Below the pieces are notes generated by a model, which saw only the letters and a program-made list of their open reading frames with translations, ran no database searches and was not told the DNA's origin. From Porogramme epimiltina (lineage: Eukaryota > Basidiomycota > Agaricomycetes > Polyporales > Polyporaceae), in assembly GCA_900155495.1 (NCBI GenBank), contig FTLJ01000073.1, positions 1-64,000 of the forward strand: a DNA stretch of 64,000 nucleotides, read 5' to 3'. Positions 12,801 to 24,660 of this stretch are shown here, one piece after another (the stretch's first letter is position 1; the number at the start of each line of letters is the position of its first letter). The translations under genes were made by a program, and so were the position numbers.

Positions 12801-15800
12801 GCGTTCCAGGCCGCAGGTAAGCCGCCGCCAGAAGCAAGCCGTGCGTCGTTCTGGCTGGGACGCGCCCTGTGCTGATTCCGGGCGCTTCGCAGGGCTCAGT
12901 GACGAGCACCAGTCTACGAGGGCCGGCAGCTGCGCGCCCGCCGTAGGGTGCTTCTCCGGGCGCAGGCGCCGTACGCCCGCACCCGCACCCATTCACGGAC
13001 GCGCGCGGCGACGGCGCGCTCTTCACCCGCAGGCGGGTGACGCGCCCGGCGCGACCTCGGGCGTAGCGTGGCGCGGGGGTGTGGCCCCCAAGAGCCGCCG
13101 CGACGTGAATTCCCTCCGCCGAATCGAGCATCGCGACCCCCTGGCTCGGCCAGGGAACGTGCACACATACGGTCGCGACCGTGCAGTCGCGCAATATAGC
13201 GCGGCGGTAGGGCGCGTTCGAGAAGCGGCGCGGCGCGCGGTGGGCACCTCGCATGACCCCGACCCCTGTGTGAGCATGGCGAGTATGACGCGCATGACGC
13301 GACCTACCGTCACGCCGGCCCCTCGTCACTCGCGCGTTGACGACGGGCGACGGGCGACGACGGCGTCGGGTCGGGCTCGGGGATGCGGGGACGGAGCGGG
13401 ACGGCGGCGTACGCCTGCGCCTACGCCTCCGTCCCCGCGCCCAGCCACCCCACTCTGCTTGTTCAGTTCACTCGCGCGCGGTGACTCGGGCGACTGGCCT
13501 TCGGCGTGCTCGAGACTCGCGAGGGAGTCGAGAAGACTCGACGCTTCGAGTCACGTTCGCGGGGGGGACGGGCGCACGCCCGGCGTATACGATGCGCCGT
13601 GCGCCCCCCTCGATCGCGTCACCGCGGATGTCGTCACCGACGCGCACCTCCCCCGTCGCGTGGCGATATTCGCGCTGGCCGACGGCGCGCCGACAGAGTC
13701 ACAAGTTACAACACGCAGGGAGGCACAACATGACGCACACTCGCGAAATCGCCTTGTGTCGTCTTCAAATTCGCGAGCCCGAAATCTGATGCACCCCTGC
13801 CCGCCCTCGCCCGTCACTCCACGATCTCGTTCCTCTGCACAAGCACTTGAGCGAGGGGCACCGACCGCTCGGTGGCGGTGCGGCGGCGCGCGTTTATACC
13901 TTCCCGCCGCCCGTTATTGAGCTCGGGCGCGGGGGGCCTCGGCCGCTCCGCGCCACCGCGACCGCTGTAGGACGCCGGCGCCCAATCGCGCGCCGCAACG
14001 GCCGCACGCGCGTCGCCGCGCTGTTTCCGTCCGTGCGCGCGCGGCGCCGCCTCCGTGTTTTATGCACCTCCTGCGTGCGGGTCGTGCAGGACTATAGGCC
14101 AATGGCTGCGCGCATCGCCACCGCGCATGCGCTGAACTTTGTCATTAAGTGGCCTGGGCTTGGCGTCGCGGGGATGAGGACGGCAAATGCGCATGCATGT
14201 ATGCATGAATACTCACCGAGCTGGACAAAGTGGCACACGACCACCGGCCGCTGGGCCTGGCCAGGCCCTTGAGCTTGCCCTCTAGCACACTGACTTATCT
14301 CTCCCCTCTCTCCTCCCCACGCTCGAAAATCGGCACGGAGATAACACAGGATAACGCCCGCAAGCGCGATACGATAGGCAGCCGCCGCCCCGCTCTCGTC
14401 GGGGGCGCGCACGCCCGGCTTGGCGCGTCGTCGGGCTCGGTGCGTGCGCGCCACGATCGCATTAGGCACCGGCGACGGGCGCGCGCGGTGCGGTGCCCGT
14501 GCAGGCGCGGGCGGGTGCGGACGGTGGACGCGCCCGCGGCGGAAGACTGTCGGCTGTGGCCCAGGGGGTTCCGTGGCGGCCGCGGTGGCTGCAGCGGTGG
14601 CTTTGGGGGAGGAGTCGCGCGCGAGGCAGGCAGGTGACGCGGGCCCGCGCGCCGCGCGCCGTGCGCTGGCCTCCCTGGGATGCCCGGGATGCTCGCCCGG
14701 GGAGGCGGCGCGCGGCGCGACGTCGATCAGGGAGCGCAAGCTACGTACTCACCTTTCAGCGCGCCGGAAGCAGGCGGCGACGATCCGTCCAGGTGTGCGG
14801 CCGTGGCCTGGTCGCGCGGTGGGGCGGGCGCGGTCCGAGCATCCAGGCGTCCACGCGCGCGCGCTGCGAAATTTTGGCGGGGCGATTGTCCGAAACGGGC
14901 GCGGGGCGTTATCGTCGTGGCGTTGTGGCCCGGCCACCGATGTTGATGCATATGGATATGGGTGCCGGGCTGCTGCTCGTCTGCCTCTGCCTCTGCGGGG
15001 GGTGCGTCACGCCCCCGGTTCGGCATGCGAACGATTGTCGCCCACAGTCAGCATCCAATCGGTGCGAGGGAGGAGGCTCAATGCGAGACGTGAGCCGGCG
15101 AGCGCGACACCACGTCGATGGCGTCATGCCCTTCCCCTCCTGCAGCCGCGTCGCCAGTGCTCAGTCGCGCGCTCGCGGGCACGGGTATCGACGCAGGATC
15201 AGGATGGCATCGATGTGCGTGCGTGGTGGCCCGCGGCCGGCGCGACGCGACGCGATGACCTCATAGCGACGTCTTGCCCCCGTCCGCGGCGAGAGGGGCT
15301 GGCGGGGACGGTCACGCGAGCGCTCGGAGATACTCAGCTTCGCGCAACAGAAACACAGCGGTGTGAAAAGGTGAAATAAATGGCGGCTTACCGCGCAGGG
15401 GACAGGCAGGGCGCGAGCTGATCCTCGCTCGTATCTCGGTCGGCGAGAGAGGTGTCATGACCGTGACCGCGCGGCGACCACGCCGTCGGGCGGGGGACGA
15501 GCATTCATTCCACTAGTGCTGTCACATATTCATTTGCTCGACCCTTGTTGAATAGTAATAGGGGCAAAAAAGAAGGCGCTGTTCAGGAGGCGATGTTCAG
15601 GCCCTGCTTGACGCCGTTGCAGGGGTCGTAGAGCGTTGGAACACAAGTTCGACAAGAGCCGAGCTGCATCACGACCACGGAGGACGATCGCAAGACGCGT
15701 CACGACATGCTCCCCCAATCGGGCACCTGAGAGCTCTTGTGGTCGATGACATCAGCAACGCGTGCGGTCACGCCACATGAGTAACGCCGCCGTGTCTTGT

Positions 15801-17584
15801 GCTCGCCATTAGCGCGCGTGACAGCGCGAAAAAAAACGAAAAACGACGAACGTGTTGTGCGGGAAACCGGGCGGACACCTGACCGGTCTCTTGAATCTTC
15901 CCAAGTCCCAGGCGAGGCGGCGAAGGCGACGAAAGGCGGAAGGATTTGGCAGCAGAGGCGCTCCCCGGTGGTACCTTCAGAAAGGATCCGCTCCCCTGGG
16001 CCCTGCCTGGCTCGCCCGCCTTGTTCAGCCCCGCCCACCACCGTAGCCGGCCCAACCAAATTTCTCGGTCGGCGGCGCGGTCTGGGCCCGCGCACGTTGT
16101 CAAGCCCTCAAACCTCCCCAGGCGCCCGCTGCCCCGTTACCTTCCCTCCTGCGAAACACACTTCTTGTGCAATTAAAACGCAAGACGCAAGTGCCCCATC
16201 ATATCCACGCCGTGTCTCAACCTCAGGTCACGTCCTTGTACCCCCAGCTCCGCCGCCAGACGCGTGGGGGCACCGATCGAGGCCGTATGGCATGCCCCCT
16301 TCTCCCCGGCCGCGTCCGCCACCGCCGCCGCGCAGGCGGAACATGGCCTCCGGATCTTCCAGCGCGCCCTCTCGTCGGGGCGGGAGCCTCGGAGCGGGAA
16401 TTTCGGACCCAGAGGCTCACGCGCGCGCGCGCGGCGACACAGGGCATCCCCGAGAGAGAATCTTCAATCTGAGGGATGACGTTCGTGCCCACGCGCGGGC
16501 ACTCCGGCTCCGCGTGGGCCTCGCCTTCGCGCGCGCGTATGTACTACGTTCACCGCGGTTCCTCGTCTCGTCGCGGTTCCTCGTCCCTCGGAGCGAGCAC
16601 AGAACGCCCGCCCCTCCGCCCCCGCGGGAGCGCGGCGGGCGTCCCTGTGTACTTAGGTACAGCACGTAGCCTGCCGAGCTCCGTCCCCGGGGCCGTCTTT
16701 TCTGTGCACGCGGTCACGCGCCCTAGGCCTGCGCGGCGTCCCGGCGAGCACCGGTTGCTATGTACGAACGTGTGTGTGCAAATAAGCAAGTCAATCTTTG
16801 GGGTCCGTCGCCCCCGCCGCCCTCGTTGTTGGCTTGCGGGGTCTAGGCCCGCAGGTGTGTGTTACCAGATCCGGGGGGGGCCCTTTCGCGCGCGACGCTC
16901 CCGCGAGGGCTCGGAGGGCGTGACGCCGGACGCTGCGAAAGGATATCCGGACAACGGTGCTTTCGACCTCCGCGATGCCATTCCGACACGGCTGCTTGAG
17001 CGCTGATGCTGCGCTTGCCAATTGGGGTCTCTACGTTAGTTTTGACCAATGACGACAGCGTTGAGGAAATACGGGCGATCCAGCTACTCAAGTAGGGCTG
17101 AGTTGTAAGGTTGTGGGGTGGGCTTGAATATTTGAAATAAGAGAGATTCCTAACAGTATTCGTCTGTATCGGTACTGCCAAATCCACAGTACGTACTAGT
17201 GCTCCTCGTTGGTCTCGTCCTCGGCTGTAACGGCAACCCTGAATAGTTATGGGAGGCGATGGTGGCGCGCAAGACCCACGGGTGTGTGCGGCGTTTTTGG
17301 GCATGATTTCATACCCACATAGAAAACGTCCGGCCGAGGCGACGGTGCTGCAGGGACAACTAATGATGCCAATCATTGACACATACTTAAGTTAATGTGA
17401 CATGTGGGACCGTCCTGTTCGACTTTACATCTCACGATAGAGTTTAGGATGGCACAGTCACCAGGCGCGTTGATCGTAGCAAAACAGCGGGTTGTATTCC
17501 AGATATGCACAAATACGCACCACACGAGCCGACCTACCAATTGTCCGACCCTAACTCCAGCTTCCGGGAAAGACCACACCACCA
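9831..17584. other. GC-rich gene-poor region, right arm
   Basis: No supportable gene was found. Long open frames on both strands reflect very high GC content; their translations are dominated by Arg, Pro, Ala and Ser and show no family motif. Composition becomes noticeably more AT-rich at about 17.0 kb, approaching the 3' end of the NADH dehydrogenase gene. Confidence 0.55.
11857..11884. repeat. Microsatellite, CACCAG hexamer
   Basis: About four and a half head-to-tail copies of CACCAG in otherwise unremarkable GC-rich non-coding DNA. Confidence 0.9.
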
Positions 17585-20223
17585 CTATAGCCTAGACAGA
17601 TCGCGCCCCCATATACCCCTGTCGACGCACAATAAGATCGCGGAAACACAACACAGACGCACCAACGACGCCCAGACGCACCTGACGACCCAGTCGATCA
17701 TCAGCAGCGCGCGCGTGCGCATGCTGACCTGCTCGCTCCAGTACACGCTCCGCCACGCGTACATCGCCGCGAGCCCGCCCATGAAGCTGAACCGGCCCAT
17801 GTCGAACACGGCCGCGTTCCCGATGTACGCGAGCGAGCCCAGGTGGCGGTACCGGAACGGCCCCGCGAGCGCGTCGTCAAAGTCCGCGGGCAGCAGCCCG
17901 TTCGCAGCGAGGTTCGGCCCGCGCTGCGCCACCTTGGAGAGCTTCTGGCCGAGGTACTTGCCCTGCTGCGAGGCGACCTGTGCGGTCTGAGGAGGGGGGT
18001 GGGTTAGAGGGGCGACGGGAACGGGAGGGAGAGGGCGTACCGCGGGGAGGGCGGTGATCTTGTTCCCGAGCTCCTGCAGCAAGATGGCGAGTTCGTTCAG
18101 GCTGAGCGAGTTGTCCGAGTCCGAGTCGTAGAGGTCGAAGAGCTCGCGGACTTTCACGAGCTGTTCTTCCGCCATTGGAATGCGCTTCTTGATTCGTTTG
18201 ACTGTGATGACGTCATTTAGCAAATGCCATGAGGGTCGCAAGAGCGTGCAGGCGTACCCATGATCTCCCACTCTGCGTAGTCGATTTTGCCGTCCTTGTT
18301 CTTGTCTGCCTCGTCGACAAGCTCAAGCAGGTGGCTCACGACTGAAGTCTCAATCTAGAACGTTGCTCATCAGTTCATCCGTCAAGGTCCGTATACAGCC
18401 ATGGTACTCACCGTACTGGCATCGCCGATCGCATAGACCTCGCCTAAAGGCGCGCCTTTTACGCGGAGGTGCGCGTCGACCTCGATTGCCTTCTTGTGGA
18501 CTTGATTGGGCAGCAGGTCCGACACGCGCTGCGTGAATGGGTTCATCGCGATTCCAGTACTCCAGAGGACGAAGTTGGTGGGAATTTCGATCGTCTCCGT
18601 CTTTCCCTCGGGAGTGCGCTTCGTGTATGTCACCCGGTCGGGTGTAACCGAAGACACGCGTGCGGTTGTGATAAGATCGATCTTGTCGTGCATAAACTTC
18701 CGCTCGGCGTAGCGCGAAATGGCTTCTGAGTACTGCAATGTATGACGTTATGTGTGAATACATGAGAAATTCGGAGCGTGGAGCTTACTGTGTTCAGAAT
18801 GTGTTCTCTGCTCTGGATAAGATGAATTGACACTTCCTCCCTGCATATCTTAGGGAACTAGCGCAGTGTGCCGTCATCAAACTGTACGCATATAGATAAG
18901 ATATGGCGCGCTCACGTAGTTGAATAGATCCTCCTGGCAGAGGTCATAGATCTCCGCCGCAGTCTCGACGCCGGTTGGACCACCCCCACACACCACAAAG
19001 CTGAGGAGCCGTCTGCGTTCTTCTGGGGTAGTGGTTGGCAGGGATGCGGCCTCGAAGTTGTCTGTGCGCAGTCATACACGTTACAAGTCGCTTTTCACTA
19101 TCGATATGCCTTGCACGTACCTATTATCCTCTTTCGGATAGACTGCGCATCCCCGATAGTCTTCAATTGGAAGCAGTGCTCCAGCCCCGGCACCCCGTGT
19201 GTACTCGACGTCGACCCCACAGCAATGATCAACTTGTCGTACCTACATGCGCACGGTCAGCGCGCTCAACCTTACGTGTATATGAAAGCCACGCGCGAGC
19301 GGCGCGCACTACGCACGGGATGTACATGTGCTGGCCCTTGCCGCCGCCGGGCACGATTGTCTCGACCTCGAGCAAACGCTCGGACATGACGAGGTCGACC
19401 GCGCGCGCATTGATGAGGTGCCCGCGGAGGCGGGCTGCTACTTTGCGGAGGGGCTCGATGAGTGACCGGACGGAGACGGTGCCCACCGCAGCAGCTATAT
19501 GTGGCACAATGATGTAGGGCTGATTCAGACGAAATGCGCGGGCCAGCGAGTGAACATATACGTACACGGGAGGAGGGGCGTGAACGTGGTGTAGGTTTCG
19601 GGGGAGATGATCGTAACGTGGTAGTCACCAGGGTTGAGCTTGTCGAGGACACCAACAGCCTGCGGGGCGCGTTGAGCGTGTCCGAACAACAGAGTGAACG
19701 AGGAGTGCACGTACCCCCCACCCGCCGCCAACGATGACCAGATGGGGCTTCTCGCTGAGCCCCCTGTTCTCCTCATCCTCCCAGTCGCTCAGAAGTGTTG
19801 ACAAGACGGGTAGGTTCTTCGGACCTCCGCGTTCTGGCTGGAGCGCGCGAGGCGCGACTGGCACGTTTTCCACATGCTGTCACAATACCGCGCTGAGTTG
19901 AAACAGCAAGAGAGAAAGGGCATGTAAGCAGCACGTACTTGATCTTGGTATGTGAACGCGTCATGAACGAAGACGGCACCGGTGAGCAGCGCGCACCCAA
20001 CCACTGTCGAGCCTAGTAGATAGAACGTGTAGCGTGCGGCAGTGCGAGCGCGGCGCAGCAAACTTGGAGGAGGAGGTGATGGCACGCTGGTAGTATATGC
20101 TCGTCGGATAAGGGCGGCTTGATGGATGTTAGAGGCGTAGAGGCGAGTGTAGGAGGGCGGAGGCAACCTGAAGAGTGGGGTCGTGCGCGCGACTGTATTT
20201 GCTGGCCGGTGGAGGAACGCCAT
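17585..20223 (-). CDS. NDE1: External alternative NADH:ubiquinone oxidoreductase with EF-hands (NDH-2)
   Basis: Twelve exons (minus): 20223-19939, 19876-19715, 19659-19566, 19494-19317, 19242-19121, 19061-18916, 18857-18789, 18732-18412, 18354-18258, 18201-18041, 17986-17682, 17618-17585; 657 residues. All splice phases agree. It oxidises NADH and reduces ubiquinone at the inner mitochondrial membrane without pumping protons. The N-terminus is basic and Ser/Ala-rich (mitochondrial presequence), followed by a membrane segment near residues 65-88. The FAD fold motif GGGWGAVG is at 145-152 and the NADH fold motif GGGPTGVE at 306-313. Two EF-hand loops follow, at 476-487 ([12 protein letters not shown]) and 517-528 ([12 protein letters not shown]), as in calcium-responsive external enzymes. 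The C-terminus has the family-typical WGRDLSRL. An in-frame ATG nine codons upstream (20250) is an alternative start. The EF-hands imply control by calcium on the intermembrane side, which is inference. Confidence 0.95.
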
Positions 20224-20250
20224 GGCGAGGGCGCGCGAGGTGCTCGTCAA

Positions 20251-20920
20251 GAGCTGGGCGATTGGGTCAACGAGTGGGCTCGGGTCGAGATGGAGGAAGG
20301 AACGAGGTGGGCAAGAACGGGAGGTCGCGGGACAGGTAGGGTGCGCACAGGTGTCCGACGCGCGCGGTCGGCCATGATGTCACTTCCCAATCCAACATCA
20401 CCACGCCTGGCGCTCGCCACCGCCTCTTGAACTATTCTTGTTCCTGAACCACTACCCCGATACAGTCGTCTGGACATCGATTCCTACCAGGAAGATCCAT
20501 TAGGCTCTACACAAAGAACACGATGCAAGCAAATCCCTACATCGGGGTACCATGTACTGGGGCCACACCATTTCGTAATCAAACCGTTAGGCCATCAATG
20601 TACTCGTATGCTTGCTCGACGTCACTTGTTACAACAGCACTCACATGACTTTACTTGTCTGCAGCCTCAACGTGAGGCACTTGCGCAAAGCAGGGAGCAT
20701 GCCCTAGAAAGCGGGGAACGCGCGCCCCCTTTTCTTTGATTTAGCGAGTGAGGTCGGAGCACCGTTTCCTTTGTACAAAAGTCCTTATTTAGCGGGGGCC
20801 ATGTTCCACATCCCTCGATGCGTTTCTCGTTCAACAGACTTCTTCGCCGCAACTCTGAATACAGCGAGTTCCTCACAACTTCCCTTCCCATATCCCAGCT
20901 CACTGTTATTACCTTCAGTG
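20251..20920. other. Intergenic region between divergent genes
   Basis: About 670 bp separate the NADH dehydrogenase start (minus) from the LRR-like gene start (plus) and probably hold both promoters. No TATA box or structured element is evident. Pyrimidine-rich stretches before 20921 look like a 5' leader. Confidence 0.4.
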
Positions 20921-22327
20921 ATGCCATCTATAGAGAGGGCTATAGAGAGGGCTATTATCCCTTCGGACAGCAAGGATCCCGTCATAGATGCCGAGTTCGA
21001 CCCGCCTATTGAAGAGAAGGTCCCCAGGGACCTATCAATGCTGCGAACTCACGTCGCCAGTATGGTCTCCCTCGATATAGGTCTTTCCATGGCCGACTAT
21101 ACATCCTGGAGAGGCCGACTGTTATTTTCGGCCATATTCCCGAAACTCAAAAGCCTCTCACTACAACTATTACCGATTATCACGCCAGCCTCACAGCAAG
21201 GCGACCTGCACTTTGTGTACACCAAGCTGTCTTTTCCTGCGTTGACCGACCTTGCTCTCGACGGATTCATTCTCGTCGCGGGCTATGCATCGGAGGCGAA
21301 CTCGCTCGTCACCATCCGCCGTCTCTCGCTCAGCAACTATCTACTCGCGCGCCCCGAGACGACGCTCCACCAATTTCTTCGTATGCTTGACGGGGCAACC
21401 TCGTTGACCACTCTAAAGCTCGACAACTATCTCGCCCACACCATCGCCGATCTCCCTCGGCCCGCTCCCCTCCGCCTCCCCGCTCTCAAACGCCTTTTCC
21501 TCCGCGACACCCCCCACCGCGTGAGCGTCTTCGGCACACACTTCCCCACTTACCCTCCCTACACGAAAATCATCGGCCTCTGGGGCTCCGCGAAGCTCGA
21601 CGTCATCCCGCCGTTCCAGCCACTCGTCTCCAACTTCCCCGCCACGACCTTCTGCCAGGGCGCGTTCACAGCCGCGCGCCTCGACGCGTCCGACTCCGCA
21701 CTCCGTCTCGAGCTCGCTAGCTCAGAACCACCGACGCGCTTCGTCCTCGAGGCCGAAATGAACCCCGTGCGCCCGTCCACGCGGACGACGTCCCCTGCGC
21801 CCGGCGACACGGCCGCTAGCGCGCTCCACAGCGCCGCCGCCCTCCTCGCGCGGTGCCCTGCAATCGCCGAGCTCGCCTTCGCGGGCGCGCCGCTTGCGGC
21901 CTCTGGCGCGCACGCGTGGGGCGCCGTGCTTTCAGCCACGCCGGCTCTCCATGTGCTCACCGTCGTCGACCGCACGGACGGCGGAGGTGCTGCCCGCGCG
22001 GCGCTCTGGGCGCTCGCGCGCGGCACCGTAGCGGGGGCACAGGCGGGTGGCGCGCAGGCCCAGGCGTTGTGCCCGCGGCTCGAGGAGCTCGTACTGCACG
22101 GCGCCCGGTACTCGACGAGCTTGATGGAAGACTTGGAGCGGGACGTGCTCGCGAGGGCGGAGAGGGGCGCTAGGATCGGGCGGTTCGGGCTGTCGCTGCA
22201 TCCCGATGTTGTGGACATCCCTGGTGGCGGCGTGGTTTTGGTAAAGGCCACCGCGACGGAATGGCCAGAGAGGTTACGGGCGTGTGTTGAGGAGCTGGAG
22301 ATGAGTGATATCGTAGAGAGACCTTGA
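20921..22327 (+). CDS. Solo LRR-like protein A (F-box-associated family, no F-box)
   Basis: A single-exon frame of 468 residues from the ATG at 20921. An earlier in-frame ATG at 20801 would add 40 residues, but that stretch is CT-rich and reads like a leader. The sequence shows repeated leucine patterns of the type found in fungal F-box/LRR proteins, such as FPALTDLALDGF, TIRRLSLSNYL and SLTTLKLDNYLA, but no F-box at the N-terminus. Two paralogues lie in this window (31511-33053 and 50875-52089); the shared block is L-x2-L-x-LDG...LRTL/LTTL...LP.L..L.L.D...RVS.F near the middle. Near the start, a 12-bp duplication encodes a repeated IERA. An F-box-like gene pair follows on the same strand after a repeat region. 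The function is unknown; a role as a recognition partner is speculation. Confidence 0.75.
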   Translation: MPSIERAIERAIIPSDSKDPVIDAEFDPPIEEKVPRDLSMLRTHVASMVSLDIGLSMADYTSWRGRLLFSAIFPKLKSLSLQLLPIITPASQQGDLHFVYTKLSFPALTDLALDGFILVAGYASEANSLVTIRRLSLSNYLLARPETTLHQFLRMLDGATSLTTLKLDNYLAHTIADLPRPAPLRLPALKRLFLRDTPHRVSVFGTHFPTYPPYTKIIGLWGSAKLDVIPPFQPLVSNFPATTFCQGAFTAARLDASDSALRLELASSEPPTRFVLEAEMNPVRPSTRTTSPAPGDTAASALHSAAALLARCPAIAELAFAGAPLAASGAHAWGAVLSATPALHVLTVVDRTDGGGAARAALWALARGTVAGAQAGGAQAQALCPRLEELVLHGARYSTSLMEDLERDVLARAERGARIGRFGLSLHPDVVDIPGGGVVLVKATATEWPERLRACVEELEMSDIVERP

Positions 22328-22381
22328 GCACCCTACCGCATGTGACTAGCCTTTGTGTCAGCTAGATAGACGCCGTATAAT

Positions 22382-22992
22382 GTACGAGTGTATTGGCCCG
22401 TGGCTTTGCCACGATGTGGGCCTTTGGCCCTCTAGTCGATACGTATACACTGGCTTTTATCCCTTTAATCGCGACATGGTGCTTCTTGAGGTTCATTCAT
22501 TATTAATTTATCTTAGCCAGCCCCCCAGATGTAAGTATCACATCATTATTTAGGATCTCCCGCGGCCGCGTCTCTTCGCTGGCTCTTTTTTTCTTATAGG
22601 ATGGAGCTTCAGTTACATATGAGTTTATACTGACCCTAGGATAAGTATTCACGTTGCAGACTGTATAATAAAATTTGAAACCCGTGAACTTACTAATCTA
22701 ATAATTTGATCCTGCTCCCGTGATCCCGTTGAACCTCTGCACACCCTAAGATATTCTATGTTCCACTGGAGTCGCGAACACTGTGGCTGCCCGAAAGACA
22801 ATCAGGTCGGCGCCGGGCTGTCGCTTCGCGAGAAAAGGACCGGAACCGGGGAGCGCCCTCGTCCCTCGGGCGCTCTTTTTTGGGGGCCCTCGTTCCTCGG
22901 GCCAGGCGGGCCACATGGCTGCCATGTGCTGTCGCGTACGTCGCGTATTTCGCGTACGTGTTCCCCTAGACGCCCCCTCCTCCCGTTATTCT
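22382..22992. repeat. Direct repeat unit A (about 611 bp)
   Basis: First of two tandem units of an unrecognised repeat. It contains short perfect hairpins (CCGTGGCTTTGCCACG and GGGCCTTTGGCCC near its start), an AT-rich middle, and a GC-rich end with a well conserved block from about 22721 to 22992 including palindromic CACATGGCTGCCATGTG. It has no open frame of note. The block order is the same in unit B. It could be a non-autonomous mobile element, a solo LTR, or captured organellar hairpin DNA; I cannot decide. Confidence 0.75.
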
Positions 22993-23603
22993 TAGACGAG
23001 TGTATTTGCCCGTGGCTTTGCCACGATGTGGGCCTTTGGCCCTCTAGTCGCTAAGTGGGCCTTCGGCCCTCTAATCGCAATGCTATATGCTGTTGAGATT
23101 TTTCAATTTATATAGTATTTTCTTGTTATTGACAACATCCCTTCTGGATGTATATGGCATATTAAACACACTGAATCGTTACTTAGGCTTTCCCGTGGCT
23201 GCGTCGCATTGCTACCCAGTTTTTCCTATTAGGATACACCATGTTTTGGGACCACTGATCCCGTGATCATCCCACCTTATAAATTGTAACACAATCCAGA
23301 GAGTGCGAAAACATATCTATTTTCAACCTGTTCCCGTGATCCCGTTGAACCTCTGCACACCCTGAGATATTCTATGTTCCACTGGAGTTGCGAACGCTGT
23401 CGCTGCGCGAAAGACAGTCAGGTCGGCGCCGGGCTGTCGCTTCGCGAAAAATGGACCGGAACCGGGGAGCGCCCTCGTCCCTCGGGCGCTCTTTTGGGCC
23501 AGGCGCGCCACATGGCGGCCATGTGCTGTCGCGTACGTCGCGTATTTCGCGTATTCCGCGTAGCTGTTCCCTAGACGCCCCCTCCTCCCGTTATTCTTAG
23601 ATT
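22993..23603. repeat. Direct repeat unit B (about 611 bp)
   Basis: Second tandem unit, head to tail with unit A at an offset of 611-616 bp. Its two ends are highly similar to unit A; the AT-rich middle is more diverged. An extra GGGCCTTCGGCCC hairpin follows the first two near 23047. Unit A has an additional GGGGGCCCTCGTTCCTCGG insertion relative to B in the GC-rich block. Confidence 0.75.
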
Positions 23604-24660
23604 GTAGCCATTAGATCACTGAGAGATAAGGTACAATTATGCCCCATGACGCGCGGGGCTATGTTGCAAAGGTGGAAGGCATATCGACAAGTTGTATGAC
23701 AACGTCATGATATTGAACTGGACTACAAGTGAATTGTCATTATGGGCTGAGTGTAAACGATACAGCAGATCACGAGCTTCAGTTGTTTCGCCTTTACCCC
23801 AACCATGCCATCGTATGGGAGGTTGGAATGATGAATTCCCTGAAATATGGAATGCCTAGACAGGGCCCCCAGGACCACAGCCCCAGAATCCTAGAATCCA
23901 GCTTCTTGCCAAGTTCCAGACAACCATGCGAGGACAAGGGAGGCGAAGCTCCTTAGGATCTACTCAGGCTCAGGCCGTGTGAGACCTAACCCTCGGTCTG
24001 GGATTGGGCGCGTGTACGAGGAAACGGTAGTGTTGGTAGGCGGAGGAGGCAGCTGAGAGCGGGCGACGAGGGGTCAGGCCGGTCAGGTCCGATCGCAGCG
24101 GAGTTTTCCGAACCTGGGATGCTTCGGCGCTCCCGAGCGCCCAGTAAGCTTAAGTTGGAACGTCTTCCCGTTGGTCGACGACTCCCTCCTCCAATCAACC
24201 GATGAACCAATGATTCGAGCTCTTCACGCAACAAAACACTCTGAACAGCCTTGCTCCAGAACACCCTGCCCCCCGCCAGGCGCATGTCACATGTATCCGG
24301 GAAACTTCTAGACGTGGCAAACATGTGTGAGTTGTCCTCTACGTCTGGTTTTCGCACTTCGCTTATTATTTCAAACGGTTGAACCCAGGTTCCATCTCAA
24401 TGTCCTCGTACAGCGGCCCCTTACACCCGGTGGTGTCAGTTAACCAGGGCGCCCCGTACCAGGACAAATGCGGGACGTCCAAGGCGCTTGGATGTTTACT
24501 TCAGTTGTCCCGAGGCAAACCCATATACGATCTGCCTTCGTGCCTCTGTACTTAAGCAGCTCGATATGCCCTTCACTTCGCCCACATCTTTCTCCAATCT
24601 TCGGAACACCCGTGTTTCTTCCTCCTCCCCTTCCTACGCCATACCAACTTTCCCAGGCAA
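23604..24660. other. Intergenic region upstream of the F-box-like pair
   Basis: There is no supportable gene in about 1.06 kb. Short frames on both strands (for example minus 24357-23986) have no family signature. The last 200 bp before 24661 are CT-rich and look like a 5' leader of the following gene. Confidence 0.4.

Noticed and set aside
10084..13920. Long plus-strand frames of 480 and 601 codons
   Set aside because: They lack family motifs, have compositional bias matching codon shadows of GC-rich DNA, and no promoter or splice logic supports them.
21559..22251. 230-codon minus-strand frame opposite LRR-like gene A
   Set aside because: It is an antisense shadow of the GC-rich 3' half of the LRR-like gene.
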